Shown: one piece after another, positions 39,692 through 48,835 of the stretch | Layout of the letters: every line of letters starts with the position of its first letter | Numbering within the stretch: the first letter of the stretch is position 1 | Origin: Sva-07 sp963715285 | GTDB lineage: Bacteria; Actinomycetota; Acidimicrobiia; Acidimicrobiales; Ilumatobacteraceae | NCBI GenBank assembly: GCA_963715285.1 | Contig: CAVQRU010000003.1 | Location: forward strand, 62,001 to 126,000 | Reading direction: 5' to 3' | DNA length: 64,000 nucleotides | The notes under the pieces: generated by a model | Told to the model about the DNA's origin: nothing | Seen by the model: only the letters and a program-made list of their open reading frames with translations | The model's database searches: none | Translations under genes and position numbers: made by a program

Positions 39692-41209
39692 TCAGCGCTT
39701 GACCGTGTGATCCGAGACCGTGGCACGGTACCGGATGGTGTGCACGCTGTCGCCGGAGAGAATCGCCCCGCGCCCGAGCGTGCGCCCGTACTGCCAGTTC
39801 GACAGGCCGAGCTCCGGAGCGTTCAGTGCGTACTGCCCGTCGACCCAGCGGGTGAACCCGTTGCCGACGAACGGCGCGTCGACCGTGGCGGAGAACCAGG
39901 CCTGGGCGTCGGCGTCGTCGCTCACGAGTGATGCCACGAAGTGGGGGCTGTAGCGGTTGCACAACGAGACGGCTTCCTCGATCGAGTCGACCACGACGAG
40001 GCTCACCTCGGGAGCGTTCTCCCATTCCCACTCGTGGGCCAACGTCGCCTCCTCGATGGTCGACGCGGCCGGCTCGGACGTGACGCCGCCCGGGCGAGCG
40101 ATCTCGACGACGGACCGGAACCGCTCGTCCCCGACGTAGGGCTCGCTGCCCTCGACGACGTGGAGTCGCGCCGATGTCCCACGTGCGGCAGCCGCAGCAT
40201 CGATCGCGTCGAGGAACACCGGCACGAGCCGGTCGGCCTCCGCGCGCACGATCGCACACACGTTGAGCGTGTTGCACACCTTCCGGTCCAACGAGTTGCG
40301 CACTGCCGCGCCGAAGGTCGTGCCGGACGCATCGGCTGCCGCCACCATCCAGGCTCCGCCGGTGCCGTGGAGGCTGACGGGAATGCCGGACTGCGACGCC
40401 ACCGCGCCGAGTTCGGCGACGGCCGGCCCCGAACCGCGAGCGACCGCCAGCGCCAGCCGGCGGTCACTGAACAGCGCGTGCCCGGCGGCATGCGTCGGCG
40501 AGTCGACGAGCTGCACCACGCCCGGTGGGAGCCCGGCGCCCGACAGAGCGGGTTCGAGCGCGTGATCGACGATCGCCCGCGCGGTGCCGAGCGCGTCGGA
40601 ACCGATCCGGAACACGACGGAGTTCCCGGTCCGGACCACCCCGCAGGCATCCGCGAACACGTTCGGGCGTCCCTCGAACACGAAGCCGACGACACCGAGC
40701 GGCGCCCGGGCGGCCTCGACCGACCACTGGGCATGGTCGATGCGGTCGACGGTTCCGTGGCGCCGGCTCGGCGAATCGCGCCAGCCGCGCAGCCCCGCGA
40801 TCATGTCGCGCCGCATGCCGTCGTCGAGTCGCAGGCGAGTCGTCGATCGGCCGCGCCGCTCTGCCAGTGCGACGTCGGCGTCGTTGGCCGCCGCGATCGG
40901 TGCGAACACGGCGTCGTCGTCGAGCGCAGCCGCGAATCGGTCGAAGAACGCAGAGATCGACTCGTCGCCGACCGTTGCGAGCCCGGCGAAGCCGTCGACC
41001 GCTGCGCCGACCGCGTCGTCGACGACCGCGTGCACCTCGGCGGGGACGTGCAGGAGCGCTCCGGTCGACTGGACGACCACGAGCCGGTCACCCGCCCGGA
41101 ACCGTGCGGCGAGATCGGCGTCGACCCGCACCACCCGGTCGCCGCCGAACGGGATCTCCTGACCGACGACGAGTCCGAACAGTGGTGCGATCTCTGGTCC
41201 CGCCGACAT
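39692..41209 (-). CDS. Glutamate-5-semialdehyde dehydrogenase-like protein with N-terminal extension
   Basis: A 505-residue ALDH-fold protein of the ProA type; E. coli ProA is 417. Residues about 1-65 are extra. The ProA-like region has APLGVVGFVFEGRPNVFADA, GNSVVFRIGSDALGTA, the catalytic Cys (near 311) in DRKVCNTLNVCAIV and HEWEWENAPEVSLVVVDS. ProA itself would make glutamate semialdehyde for proline; the divergence and extension leave open a different acyl phosphate or thioester substrate. ATG 41209 follows TACGCT by 7 nt, in a promoter shared with the divergent MBL gene. Confidence 0.75.
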   Translation of the reverse strand: MSAGPEIAPLFGLVVGQEIPFGGDRVVRVDADLAARFRAGDRLVVVQSTGALLHVPAEVHAVVDDAVGAAVDGFAGLATVGDESISAFFDRFAAALDDDAVFAPIAAANDADVALAERRGRSTTRLRLDDGMRRDMIAGLRGWRDSPSRRHGTVDRIDHAQWSVEAARAPLGVVGFVFEGRPNVFADACGVVRTGNSVVFRIGSDALGTARAIVDHALEPALSGAGLPPGVVQLVDSPTHAAGHALFSDRRLALAVARGSGPAVAELGAVASQSGIPVSLHGTGGAWMVAAADASGTTFGAAVRNSLDRKVCNTLNVCAIVRAEADRLVPVFLDAIDAAAAARGTSARLHVVEGSEPYVGDERFRSVVEIARPGGVTSEPAASTIEEATLAHEWEWENAPEVSLVVVDSIEEAVSLCNRYSPHFVASLVSDDADAQAWFSATVDAPFVGNGFTRWVDGQYALNAPELGLSNWQYGRTLGRGAILSGDSVHTIRYRATVSDHTVKR

Positions 41210-41215
41210 CGCAAT

Positions 41216-41222
41216 TAGCGTA
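41216..41222. promoter_or_regulatory. Overlapping divergent -10 elements (ProA-like / MBL hydrolase)
   Basis: TAGCGTA reads as TAGCGT on plus (6 nt before GTG 41228) and TACGCT on minus (7 nt before ATG 41209). One seven-base symmetric box can serve both leaderless genes. Confidence 0.6.
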
Positions 41223-41227
41223 GGCGT

Positions 41228-41929
41228 GTGCCCCCGTCTCCGCTCTACTTCCGTCAACTCCTCTCCGGTCGCGACTTCGCCGTCGGCGATCCACTCGCGT
41301 CGCAGATGGTGAACTTCGTGTACGCCGTCGGCGACCGTCGCACCGGCGAGTGCGTGCTGGTCGATCCCGCCTACGCCGTGCGCGAACTCGTCGACCTGGT
41401 CGGTGCCGACGGCATGACGGTGACCGGCGCGCTCGCCACCCACTATCACCCCGACCACGTCGGTGGGTCGATGATGGGGCACTCGATCGAAGGGATCTCG
41501 GAGTTGCTCGACCACGTCGACTGTCCGGTCCACGTCCAGCACGACGAGGTGGAGTGGGTCTCCAAGTCGACGTCGGTCACCGCCGATCACCTGGTCGGAC
41601 ACGACTCCGGCGACGTCGTGCGGGTCGGCGACATCGACATCACGCTCGTGCACACGCCGGGCCACACGCCCGGAAGCCAGTGCTTCTTCGTCGACGACCG
41701 GCTGATCGCCGGTGACACCCTCTTCCTCGAGGGCTGCGGTCGCACCGATCTCCCCGGCTCCGACCCGTCGAAGATGGTCGAGAGCCTGCGACGGCTCGCT
41801 GAGGTTCCGGATTCGACGATCCTGTTCCCGGGCCACCGCTACTCGATCGCGAGCAGCGCCACCATGGACATCGTGAAGGAGACGAACTTCGTGTTCGACT
41901 CCCTCAGCAATCGGCCTTCGCAGGGATGA
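41228..41929 (+). CDS. MBL fold metallo-hydrolase (glyoxalase II-like)
   Basis: A 233-residue metallo-beta-lactamase-fold hydrolase. Zinc motifs are THYHPDHVGG (HxHxDH), HTPGHTPGSQ, IAGDTLF and GHRYSIAS. This matches the glyoxalase II/persulfide dioxygenase-like group; thioester or persulfide substrates are possible. No rhodanese domain is fused. GTG 41228 lies 18 bp from the divergent ProA-like start. The 3' end overlaps the convergent LysM lipoprotein by 26 bp. Confidence 0.87.
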   Translation: MPPSPLYFRQLLSGRDFAVGDPLASQMVNFVYAVGDRRTGECVLVDPAYAVRELVDLVGADGMTVTGALATHYHPDHVGGSMMGHSIEGISELLDHVDCPVHVQHDEVEWVSKSTSVTADHLVGHDSGDVVRVGDIDITLVHTPGHTPGSQCFFVDDRLIAGDTLFLEGCGRTDLPGSDPSKMVESLRRLAEVPDSTILFPGHRYSIASSATMDIVKETNFVFDSLSNRPSQG

Positions 41930-42533
41930 CGATCTCGATGCCGACGACGAAGCCGGCATACCCAGGCGTTCCAGCGTTCGCGGCGTTGAGCGCATCGAGC
42001 GTCACGTCGAACTTGGACGCCACCCGGCCCGGCAGGTCGCCCGCGACGATGACATAGGTGCCTTCGCCGCAGTTGTCGCCGGCATCGGGGATCGTTGCGG
42101 TGGCTGCCTCGGTCTCGGTGGCGGTGGTGTCACTCGTCGTCTCGTCCGTGCCGGTGGCCGCGGGTGCGGTACCGCCGGGCGGGATCTTGATCGTGGTGCC
42201 GGGACCCGGGAACTCGTTCGCACTTCCCCACTCGTTGTACGCGACGAGGTCGTCGAGCGAGACACCGAACATGTCGGTGATCTTCAAGGGGTAGTCGCCG
42301 GCCTGGACCACGTACTCCTGCTCGGTGGTGACCACGTCACCCGCAGCCACCGAGTCGGCCGGCGGTGTGGTCGTGGCGGGTGGACGTACCACGAACGCGG
42401 TGGACGCTGCACTGAGGTCGATCGTCGACTGGGTCGCGGCGCTGTCCTCGGCGCCGCACGACGCCATGAAGAGGGCGCCGACGAGGACGGGGCCTACTAC
42501 CACGCCGAGACGGCGTGCTCTGATCGATTGCAT
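41904..42533 (-). CDS. LysM-domain lipoprotein
   Basis: A 209-residue lipoprotein: signal peptide with lipobox LFMASC (Cys about 26). Two LysM-like modules follow, at about 73-120 (YVVQAGDYPLKITDMFGVSLDDLVAYNEWG) and 155-205 (YVIVAGDLPGRVASKFDVTLDALNAAN). A Thr/Ala/Glu-rich linker separates them. LysM modules bind peptidoglycan, so it probably ties the membrane to the wall. ATG 42533 follows TACGCT by 7 nt. Confidence 0.87.
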   Translation of the reverse strand: MQSIRARRLGVVVGPVLVGALFMASCGAEDSAATQSTIDLSAASTAFVVRPPATTTPPADSVAAGDVVTTEQEYVVQAGDYPLKITDMFGVSLDDLVAYNEWGSANEFPGPGTTIKIPPGGTAPAATGTDETTSDTTATETEAATATIPDAGDNCGEGTYVIVAGDLPGRVASKFDVTLDALNAANAGTPGYAGFVVGIEIVIPAKADC

Positions 42534-42540
42534 GTCCGCC

Positions 42541-42546
42541 AGCGTA
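42541..42546 (-). promoter_or_regulatory. -10 element of the LysM lipoprotein gene
   Basis: TACGCT ends 7 nt before ATG 42533. Confidence 0.55.
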
Positions 42547-42586
42547 GGCGCCCGGCCACACCGAGCGTCGTCAGGCGTGACCGGTG

Positions 42587-44038
42587 CTACACCAGCGGTC
42601 GTTCGGTGGGTCGGATCGGAGACGGGAGCCGGGTCTCGCCCATCAGATGGGCGTCGACGCCGGCGGCGCACGCGCGCCCCTCGGCGATCGCCCACACGAT
42701 CAGGCTCTGGCCCCTCCCCATGTCGCCGGCCACGAAGATGCCGTGCTGGTTGGTCATGTAGCGATCGTCGCGGGCGACGTTGCCGCGAGGGTCGTAGTCG
42801 AGGTCGAGCGAGTCGAGCCAGGCGCCCTTCTCCGGGCCGACGAAACCCATCGCGAGGAACACGAAGTCGGCGGGGATCTCGTGGTCGGTGCCCTCGACCT
42901 TGACGAATGCTCCGTCGATCAGCTCGACCTCGTGCAGCCGGAGCGCTCGCACCCGTCCGTTGCCGTCGTCGAGGAACTGCTCGGTGTTGACGCTGTAGAG
43001 CCGCTCGCCGCCCTCGGCGTGGGCCGAGGTGACCTTGTAGGTCATCGCGTACTGCGGCCACGGGTTGTTCGGCCCGCGTTGCTCCGGCGGCTTCGGCAGG
43101 ATCTCGAGCTGGGTCACCGATGCGGCGCCCTGGCGGTGAGCGGTGCCGAGACAGTCGGCGCCCGTGTCGCCTCCGCCGATGATCACGACGTGCTTGCCTG
43201 CCACGTCGATCGGCGAGGTCTCGATGTCACCGAGTTGCACCCGATTGGCGAACGGCAGGTACTCCATCGCCTGGTGAATGCCGCCGAGCTCCCGACCGGG
43301 GATCGGCAGGTCACGCCACGCCGTGGCACCGCACGCCAGCACGATCGCATCGTGCGACGCCCGCAGCACCTCGATGTCGACGTTCTCGCCGACGACGGCA
43401 TTGGTGCGGAACTCGGTGCCCTCCGCCTCCATCTGTGCGATACGCCGATCGATGTGGCGCTTCTCCATCTTGAACTCGGGGATGCCGTAGCGCAGCAGCC
43501 CGCCGATTCGGTCGGCGCGCTCGAGTACGACGACGTCGTGGCCTGCCCGGGTGAGTTGCTGAGCAGCGGCGAGACCGGCGGGCCCCGAACCGATCACCGC
43601 CACCCGTTTGCCGGTACGGACGGCCGGCACGTGCGGCGTGACCCACCCTTCGTCCCAGGCGCGGTCGATGATCTCGACCTCGACCTGCTTGATCGCCACG
43701 GGGTTCTGGTTGATCCCGAGCACACACGCCGACTCGCACGGCGCCGGACAGAGCCGCCCGGTGAACTCCGGGAAGTTGTTGGTGGCGTGCAGCCGCTCGA
43801 TCGCGTCCTGCCAGTGGTCGCGGTAGACGAGATCGTTCCAGTCCGGGATCAGATTGCCCAGGGGGCAGCCGTTGTTGCAGAACGGGATGCCGCAGTCCAT
43901 GCACCGCCCCGCCTGGTGCGTGAGTGCCTCGGGATCGAAGTCCTCGTACACCTCGTTCCAGTCGCGCAGGCGTACCGGCACGGGCCGCATCTGCGGCGTC
44001 TCACGATCCCACTTGAGGAATCCGGTCGGCTCACCCAT
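42587..44038 (-). CDS. gltD: Glutamate synthase small subunit
   Basis: A 483-residue FAD/iron-sulfur subunit that passes electrons from NADPH to GltB. N-terminal Cys motifs CMDCGIPFCNNGCPLGN and CPAPCESACVLG bind two 4Fe-4S clusters. FAD site VIGSGPAGLAAAQQL and NADPH site IIGGGDTGADCLGTA follow, and VFVAGDMGRGQSLIV is near the end. It starts 24 nt after the gltB stop with ribosome binding site AGGAAGGG at 44054-44047. Confidence 0.96.
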   Translation of the reverse strand: MGEPTGFLKWDRETPQMRPVPVRLRDWNEVYEDFDPEALTHQAGRCMDCGIPFCNNGCPLGNLIPDWNDLVYRDHWQDAIERLHATNNFPEFTGRLCPAPCESACVLGINQNPVAIKQVEVEIIDRAWDEGWVTPHVPAVRTGKRVAVIGSGPAGLAAAQQLTRAGHDVVVLERADRIGGLLRYGIPEFKMEKRHIDRRIAQMEAEGTEFRTNAVVGENVDIEVLRASHDAIVLACGATAWRDLPIPGRELGGIHQAMEYLPFANRVQLGDIETSPIDVAGKHVVIIGGGDTGADCLGTAHRQGAASVTQLEILPKPPEQRGPNNPWPQYAMTYKVTSAHAEGGERLYSVNTEQFLDDGNGRVRALRLHEVELIDGAFVKVEGTDHEIPADFVFLAMGFVGPEKGAWLDSLDLDYDPRGNVARDDRYMTNQHGIFVAGDMGRGQSLIVWAIAEGRACAAGVDAHLMGETRLPSPIRPTERPLV

Positions 44039-44062
44039 CTCAGTGGCCCTTCCTGTTGGAGC

Positions 44063-47000
44063 TCATGCTCGGGCTGCTTCCATGATCCTGTCGACGGTCT
44101 GGCTCTCGTCGAGGCCGGCGGCCTGCGACTCGGCGATGACGGTGAGGACCCGCTTGTAGTCCTTCGGCATCACCTTGCGGAACGCCGACGACTCCGTCTC
44201 CCACGACATGAGTATCCGCTCCGCAACGACCGATCCGGTGAGGTCGCGATGCCGTGTGACGGTGTCGCGCAGGAACTCGCGGTCGGCGTCGTCGAGCTCC
44301 TCGAGCTCGACCATCTCGTAGTTGACCTTGCTGGCGAACACCTCGGCCGGGTCGTACACGTAGGCGATCCCGCCCGACATGCCGGCTCCGAAGTTTCGGC
44401 CGGTCGGGCCGAGCACCACCACACGACCACCGGTCATGTACTCGCACCCGTGGTCGCCGACACCCTCGCTCACCGCCGTCGCGCCGGAGTTGCGGACACA
44501 GAACCGTTCACCGACGATGCCGCGCAGGAACACCTCGCCACCGGTCGCACCGTAGGCGATGACGTTGCCGGCGATGATCTGCTCCTCGGCCACGAACGGG
44601 GAGAAGGGGTGGGGGTGCACGATGACGCGTCCACCGGAGAGCCCCTTGGCCACGTAGTCGTTGGCGTCACCGACCAGACGGATCTGGATTCCGGCCGGCA
44701 GGAACGCTCCCAGGCTCTGTCCGGCCGAGCCGGTGAGCGTGATGTCGATCGTGCCGTCCGGCAGTCCCGCTCCCCTCCACCGCTTGGTGACTTCGTGGCC
44801 GAGCAGCGTGCCGACGGTTCTGTTGACGTTTCGCACCGGCAGGTCGATCGACACGTGCCGACCGTCCTGGATGGCCGGTTGGGCGAGTTCGATCAACTGC
44901 TGATCGAGCGCTTCGTCCAGGCCGTGGTCCTGCCCGACGCTCTGCACCATCGTCTGACCGTACGGGTTCTGCGGCACCGCGAGAATCGGGCTGATGTCGA
45001 GCCCGGACGCCTTCCAGTGCGTGATCGCCCGACGGGTGTCGAGGACGTCGACGTGACCGATCATCTCGTCCATCGTCCGGAAGCCGAGTTCGGCCATCAA
45101 CTCGCGCACCTCGGTGGCGATGTACTCGAAGAACGTCTCGACGAACTCGGGTCGGCCACTGAACCGCGCCCGCAGCTCCGGGTTCTGTGTGGCGATCCCG
45201 ACGGGGCAGGTGTCGAGGTGGCAGACGCGCATCATGATGCAACCCGACACCACGAGCGGCGCCGTGGCGAAGCCGTACTCCTCTGCGCCGAGCAGCGCAG
45301 CGATGACGACGTCTCGACCGGTCTTCATCTGGCCGTCGGTCTGCACCACGATCCGGTCGCGGAGACCGTTGAGCAACAGGGTCTGCTGGGTTTCGGCGAG
45401 GCCGAGTTCCCACGGTCCACCGGCGTGCTTGAGCGACGTCAGCGGGCTGGCGCCGGTTCCGCCGTCGTGACCGGAGATCAACACGACGTCGGCCTTCGCC
45501 TTCGACACACCCGCCGCGACGGTACCGACCCCGGTCTCGGCCACGAGCTTGACGTGCACGCGTGCAGCCGGATTGGCGTTCTTGAGGTCGTGGATCAGCT
45601 GCTTCAGATCCTCGATCGAGTAGATGTCGTGGTGCGGCGGCGGGCTGATCAGGCCGACGCCGGGCGTCGAGTGCCGCGTCGCCGCGATCCACGGGTACAC
45701 CTTGTGGCCCGGCAACTGGCCGCCCTCACCCGGCTTGGCGCCCTGGGCCATCTTGATCTGGATGTCGTCGGAGTTGGTGAGGTACTCCGAGGTCACACCG
45801 AATCGACCGGAGGCGACCTGCTTGATCGAGGAGCGGCGTTCGGGGTCGTAGAGGCGGTCGACGTCCTCGCCGCCCTCCCCGGTGTTGGACTTGGCGCCGA
45901 GATGGTTCATCGCGATCGCCAGCGTCTCGTGCGCCTCCGCCGAGATCGAGCCGTAGCTCATCGCGCCGGTCGAGAACCGCTCGATGATCGTCTCGATCGG
46001 TTCGACCTCGTCGATCGGGACCGGTGTGCGGTCGCCGGCGAACTCGAAGAGCCCGCGCAGCGTCATCAACTTCTCGGACTGGTCGTCGACCCTCGACGTG
46101 TACTCCTTGAAGATGTCGTAGCGCTTGGAACGTGTGGCGTGCTGGAGCTTGAACACCGTTTCCGGGTTGAACAGGTGGAGTTCGCCTTCGCGCCGCCACT
46201 GGTACTCGCCGCCGAGTTCCAGCTTGCGGTGGGCGCGCTCTTCCGGGCGCGTCGGGTTCGCCATGGCGTGACGGGCCGCGACCTCGGCCGCGATCTCGTC
46301 GAGGCCGATCCCACCCAGCTGCGAGATCGTGCCGGTGAAGTACTGGTCGACGACGCTCTTGCCGAGACCGATCGCTTCGAAGATCTGGGCGCCGGTGTAG
46401 GACGCGACGGTCGAGACACCCATCTTCGACATCACCTTGAGGACGCCCTTGCCGCAGGCCTTGATGTAGTTCTTGACCGCCTTGTGGGCGTCCATCCCGC
46501 CGAGGCCGTGCATCTCCTCGGCGATCAGGTCCTCGATCGACTCGAACGCCAGGTACGGGTTGATCGCCCCGGCTCCGTAGCCGATCAGGAGCGCCATGTG
46601 GTGCACCTCCCGAGCGTCGCCGGACTCGACGATCAGTCCGGCCATCGTGCGCTGCTTCGTCCGCACGAGATGGTGGTGCACCGCTGCGGTCAGCAGCAGC
46701 GAGGGGATCGGGGCATCGATGCTGTCGGCGTTGCGATCCGACAGGACGATGATCCGCGTGCCGTCCTCGATCGCCTCGGACGCCTCGAGACAGATGCGGT
46801 CCAGGGCGGTCCGCAGACCGTCACCACCATCGGCCACCCGGTAGAGGCCGGACAACACCCGCGCCTGCAGGCCGGGATGGTTGCCGTCGTCGTTGATGTG
46901 GATGATCTTGGCGAGTTCGTCGTTGTCGATGATCGGGAACGGCAGCGCCAGCTGACGGCAGCTCTCGGGGCCGGGGGCCAGGAGGTTGGCCTCGGGGCCG

Positions 47001-48607
47001 ACCGACGACGACACGGCGGTCACGACCTCCTCCCGGATCGCGTCGAGTGGCGGGTTGGTGACCTGCGCGAAGAGCTGTGTGAAGTAGTCGAACAGGAGCC
47101 GCGGGCGTGCGGAGAGCACGGCGATCGGTGTGTCGGTGCCCATCGAACCGAGGGCCTCGCCACCGGTCGCGGCCATCGGCGTGAGGAGGATCTTGAGTTC
47201 CTCGTGGGTGTAGCCGAACATCTGCTGGCGTCGGAGGACGCTGTCGTGGCTGAACACGACGTGCTCACGCTCGGGCAGGTCGGCCAGCTCGACCATGCCG
47301 GCCTCCAACCAGTCGGCGTAGGGGTGGAGCGACGCGAGTTCCGACTTGATCTCGTCGTCGGCCACGATGCGGCCCTGGCGGGTGTCGATCAGGAACATCT
47401 TGCCGGGCTGGAGGCGACCCTTGGCGACCACCTTGGAGGGCTCGACGTCGATCACGCCGACTTCGGAGGCCATGACGACCAGGTCGTCGTCGGTCACCCA
47501 GTACCGGCTCGGCCGCAGGCCGTTGCGGTCGAGCACGGCACCGATGACGTCGCCGTCGGTGAAGGCGACGCTGGCCGGGCCGTCCCAGGGCTCCATCATC
47601 GCAGCGTGGAACCGGTAGAAGTCGCGCTGTTCCTGCGACATCGTCTCGTGGTTCTCCCACGCCTCGGGGATCATCATCAACATCGCATGGTGGATCGGAT
47701 ACCCGCCGAGGTGGAGCAGTTCGAGCACCTCGTCGAACCGAGCGGTGTCGGACGAGCCCGGCGTGCAGATCGGGAATGCCCGATCGATGCCGGGCAGCAC
47801 CTCGGACTCGAGCATCGCTTCGCGGGCACGCATCCAGTTCTGGTTTCCCTGGACGGTGTTGATCTCGCCGTTGTGGGCGACGAACCGGTACGGGTGCGCC
47901 AAGGGCCAGGACGGGAAGGTGTTGGTCGAGAACCGCGAGTGCACGATCAGGAGCGCCGACTCGACCCGCGGGTCGAGCAGGTCGGGAAAGAACTCGCTGA
48001 GCTGTGGCGTCGTCAGCATGCCCTTGTACACGATCGTGCGCGCCGACAGGGAGGCGAAATAGGTGTCGAGCTCGCCGTCGAGTTCGCGGCGGCTGCGCTT
48101 GCGGGCGACGAAGGCCTTGCGGTCGAGATCGATGCCGGTCGTCCCTGCAGGATCGGCGACGAAGAGCTGCTTGAACGTCGGCATCGCGGCGCGTGCCGTG
48201 GCCCCGAGACAGTCCGGATTCACCGGCACGTCGCGCCAGCCGAGCGTGGTGAGGCCGACGTCGGAGACCGTGGTCTCGATCGCCGCCATCGCCTTCTCGC
48301 TCGCGACCACGTCGGCGGGCAGGAATGCCGTGCCGACCGCATAGGCGCCGGCAGCCGGGAGCTCGAAGTCGACCACGGCTCGCAGGAATGCGTCGGGGAC
48401 CTGCATCAGGATTCCCGCGCCGTCACCGGTGTCGGGTTCGGCACCGGTGGCCCCGCGGTGCTCCATGTTGGTGAGCGCCTTGAGACCGGTCAGGACCAGT
48501 TCGTTCGAACGGACGCCCTTGAGGTTGGCCACGAACGACACACCACACGAGTCGTGTTCGTTCCGGGGGTCGTACAGGCCGATGGGGCCCGGAGGCTGTT
48601 GCATCAT
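44063..48607 (-). CDS. gltB: Glutamate synthase large subunit
   Basis: A 1514-residue glutamate synthase alpha subunit, converting glutamine and 2-oxoglutarate to two glutamates. Removal of about 20 residues would expose the nucleophile Cys21 (NEHDSCGVSFVANLKG) of the glutaminase domain. The FMN/synthase domain has GEGGEDVDRLYDPERRSSIKQ and VHVKLVAETGVGTVAAGVSKA; the 3Fe-4S site is CIMMRVCHLDTCPVGIATQNP. The C-terminal beta-helix is present. ATG 48607 is chosen; longer frames run into a dyad-rich leader. It is the first gene of gltBD. Confidence 0.96.
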   Translation of the reverse strand: MMQQPPGPIGLYDPRNEHDSCGVSFVANLKGVRSNELVLTGLKALTNMEHRGATGAEPDTGDGAGILMQVPDAFLRAVVDFELPAAGAYAVGTAFLPADVVASEKAMAAIETTVSDVGLTTLGWRDVPVNPDCLGATARAAMPTFKQLFVADPAGTTGIDLDRKAFVARKRSRRELDGELDTYFASLSARTIVYKGMLTTPQLSEFFPDLLDPRVESALLIVHSRFSTNTFPSWPLAHPYRFVAHNGEINTVQGNQNWMRAREAMLESEVLPGIDRAFPICTPGSSDTARFDEVLELLHLGGYPIHHAMLMMIPEAWENHETMSQEQRDFYRFHAAMMEPWDGPASVAFTDGDVIGAVLDRNGLRPSRYWVTDDDLVVMASEVGVIDVEPSKVVAKGRLQPGKMFLIDTRQGRIVADDEIKSELASLHPYADWLEAGMVELADLPEREHVVFSHDSVLRRQQMFGYTHEELKILLTPMAATGGEALGSMGTDTPIAVLSARPRLLFDYFTQLFAQVTNPPLDAIREEVVTAVSSSVGPEANLLAPGPESCRQLALPFPIIDNDELAKIIHINDDGNHPGLQARVLSGLYRVADGGDGLRTALDRICLEASEAIEDGTRIIVLSDRNADSIDAPIPSLLLTAAVHHHLVRTKQRTMAGLIVESGDAREVHHMALLIGYGAGAINPYLAFESIEDLIAEEMHGLGGMDAHKAVKNYIKACGKGVLKVMSKMGVSTVASYTGAQIFEAIGLGKSVVDQYFTGTISQLGGIGLDEIAAEVAARHAMANPTRPEERAHRKLELGGEYQWRREGELHLFNPETVFKLQHATRSKRYDIFKEYTSRVDDQSEKLMTLRGLFEFAGDRTPVPIDEVEPIETIIERFSTGAMSYGSISAEAHETLAIAMNHLGAKSNTGEGGEDVDRLYDPERRSSIKQVASGRFGVTSEYLTNSDDIQIKMAQGAKPGEGGQLPGHKVYPWIAATRHSTPGVGLISPPPHHDIYSIEDLKQLIHDLKNANPAARVHVKLVAETGVGTVAAGVSKAKADVVLISGHDGGTGASPLTSLKHAGGPWELGLAETQQTLLLNGLRDRIVVQTDGQMKTGRDVVIAALLGAEEYGFATAPLVVSGCIMMRVCHLDTCPVGIATQNPELRARFSGRPEFVETFFEYIATEVRELMAELGFRTMDEMIGHVDVLDTRRAITHWKASGLDISPILAVPQNPYGQTMVQSVGQDHGLDEALDQQLIELAQPAIQDGRHVSIDLPVRNVNRTVGTLLGHEVTKRWRGAGLPDGTIDITLTGSAGQSLGAFLPAGIQIRLVGDANDYVAKGLSGGRVIVHPHPFSPFVAEEQIIAGNVIAYGATGGEVFLRGIVGERFCVRNSGATAVSEGVGDHGCEYMTGGRVVVLGPTGRNFGAGMSGGIAYVYDPAEVFASKVNYEMVELEELDDADREFLRDTVTRHRDLTGSVVAERILMSWETESSAFRKVMPKDYKRVLTVIAESQAAGLDESQTVDRIMEAARA

Positions 48608-48632
48608 CACATCCACGAGGGTCGAGGTTGAA

Positions 48633-48663
48633 CGAGTCGCGACTCGCTCCGCAACGTTGCGGA
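48633..48663 (-). promoter_or_regulatory. Adjacent palindromes in the gltB leader
   Basis: CGAGTCG/CGACTCG (48633-48646) and TCCGCAAC/GTTGCGGA (48648-48663) are perfect dyads 25-55 nt before the gltB start. A further repeat of gcaacg/tgcaac lies at 48673-48687. They may form leader stem-loops or regulator sites. Confidence 0.6.
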
Positions 48664-48740
48664 GGGTCGTCGGTGCAACGCTGCAACGACGGGTCACGAA
48701 TTCGCTCGAGACAACGCTGGCTCGAGGCGGGGGAAGTCAC

Positions 48741-48746
48741 AGCATA
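48741..48746 (-). promoter_or_regulatory. Possible -10 element of gltBD
   Basis: TATGCT lies 134 nt upstream of gltB ATG, implying an untranslated leader of about 125 nt, unusual for this window. Confidence 0.45.
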
Positions 48747-48835
48747 GGGGACGCCACGACCAATGGGAAAGCCATCACCCTGCTCGTGAACAAGTGCGCT
48801 CGGTCGAGAGAGCGTCGCTGCGCGACACTTCGGGA

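Noticed and set aside
37213..39702. Alternative long plus frame over the CAP protein
   Set aside because: Arg-rich and motif-free, whereas the other frame has a signal peptide, CAP domain and three repeats.
42584..48631. Very long plus-strand open frame (about 2000 codons) opposite gltB and gltD
   Set aside because: It is the antisense shadow of gltBD, a usual effect of high GC third positions. Composition is His/Arg/Asp-rich with no domains.
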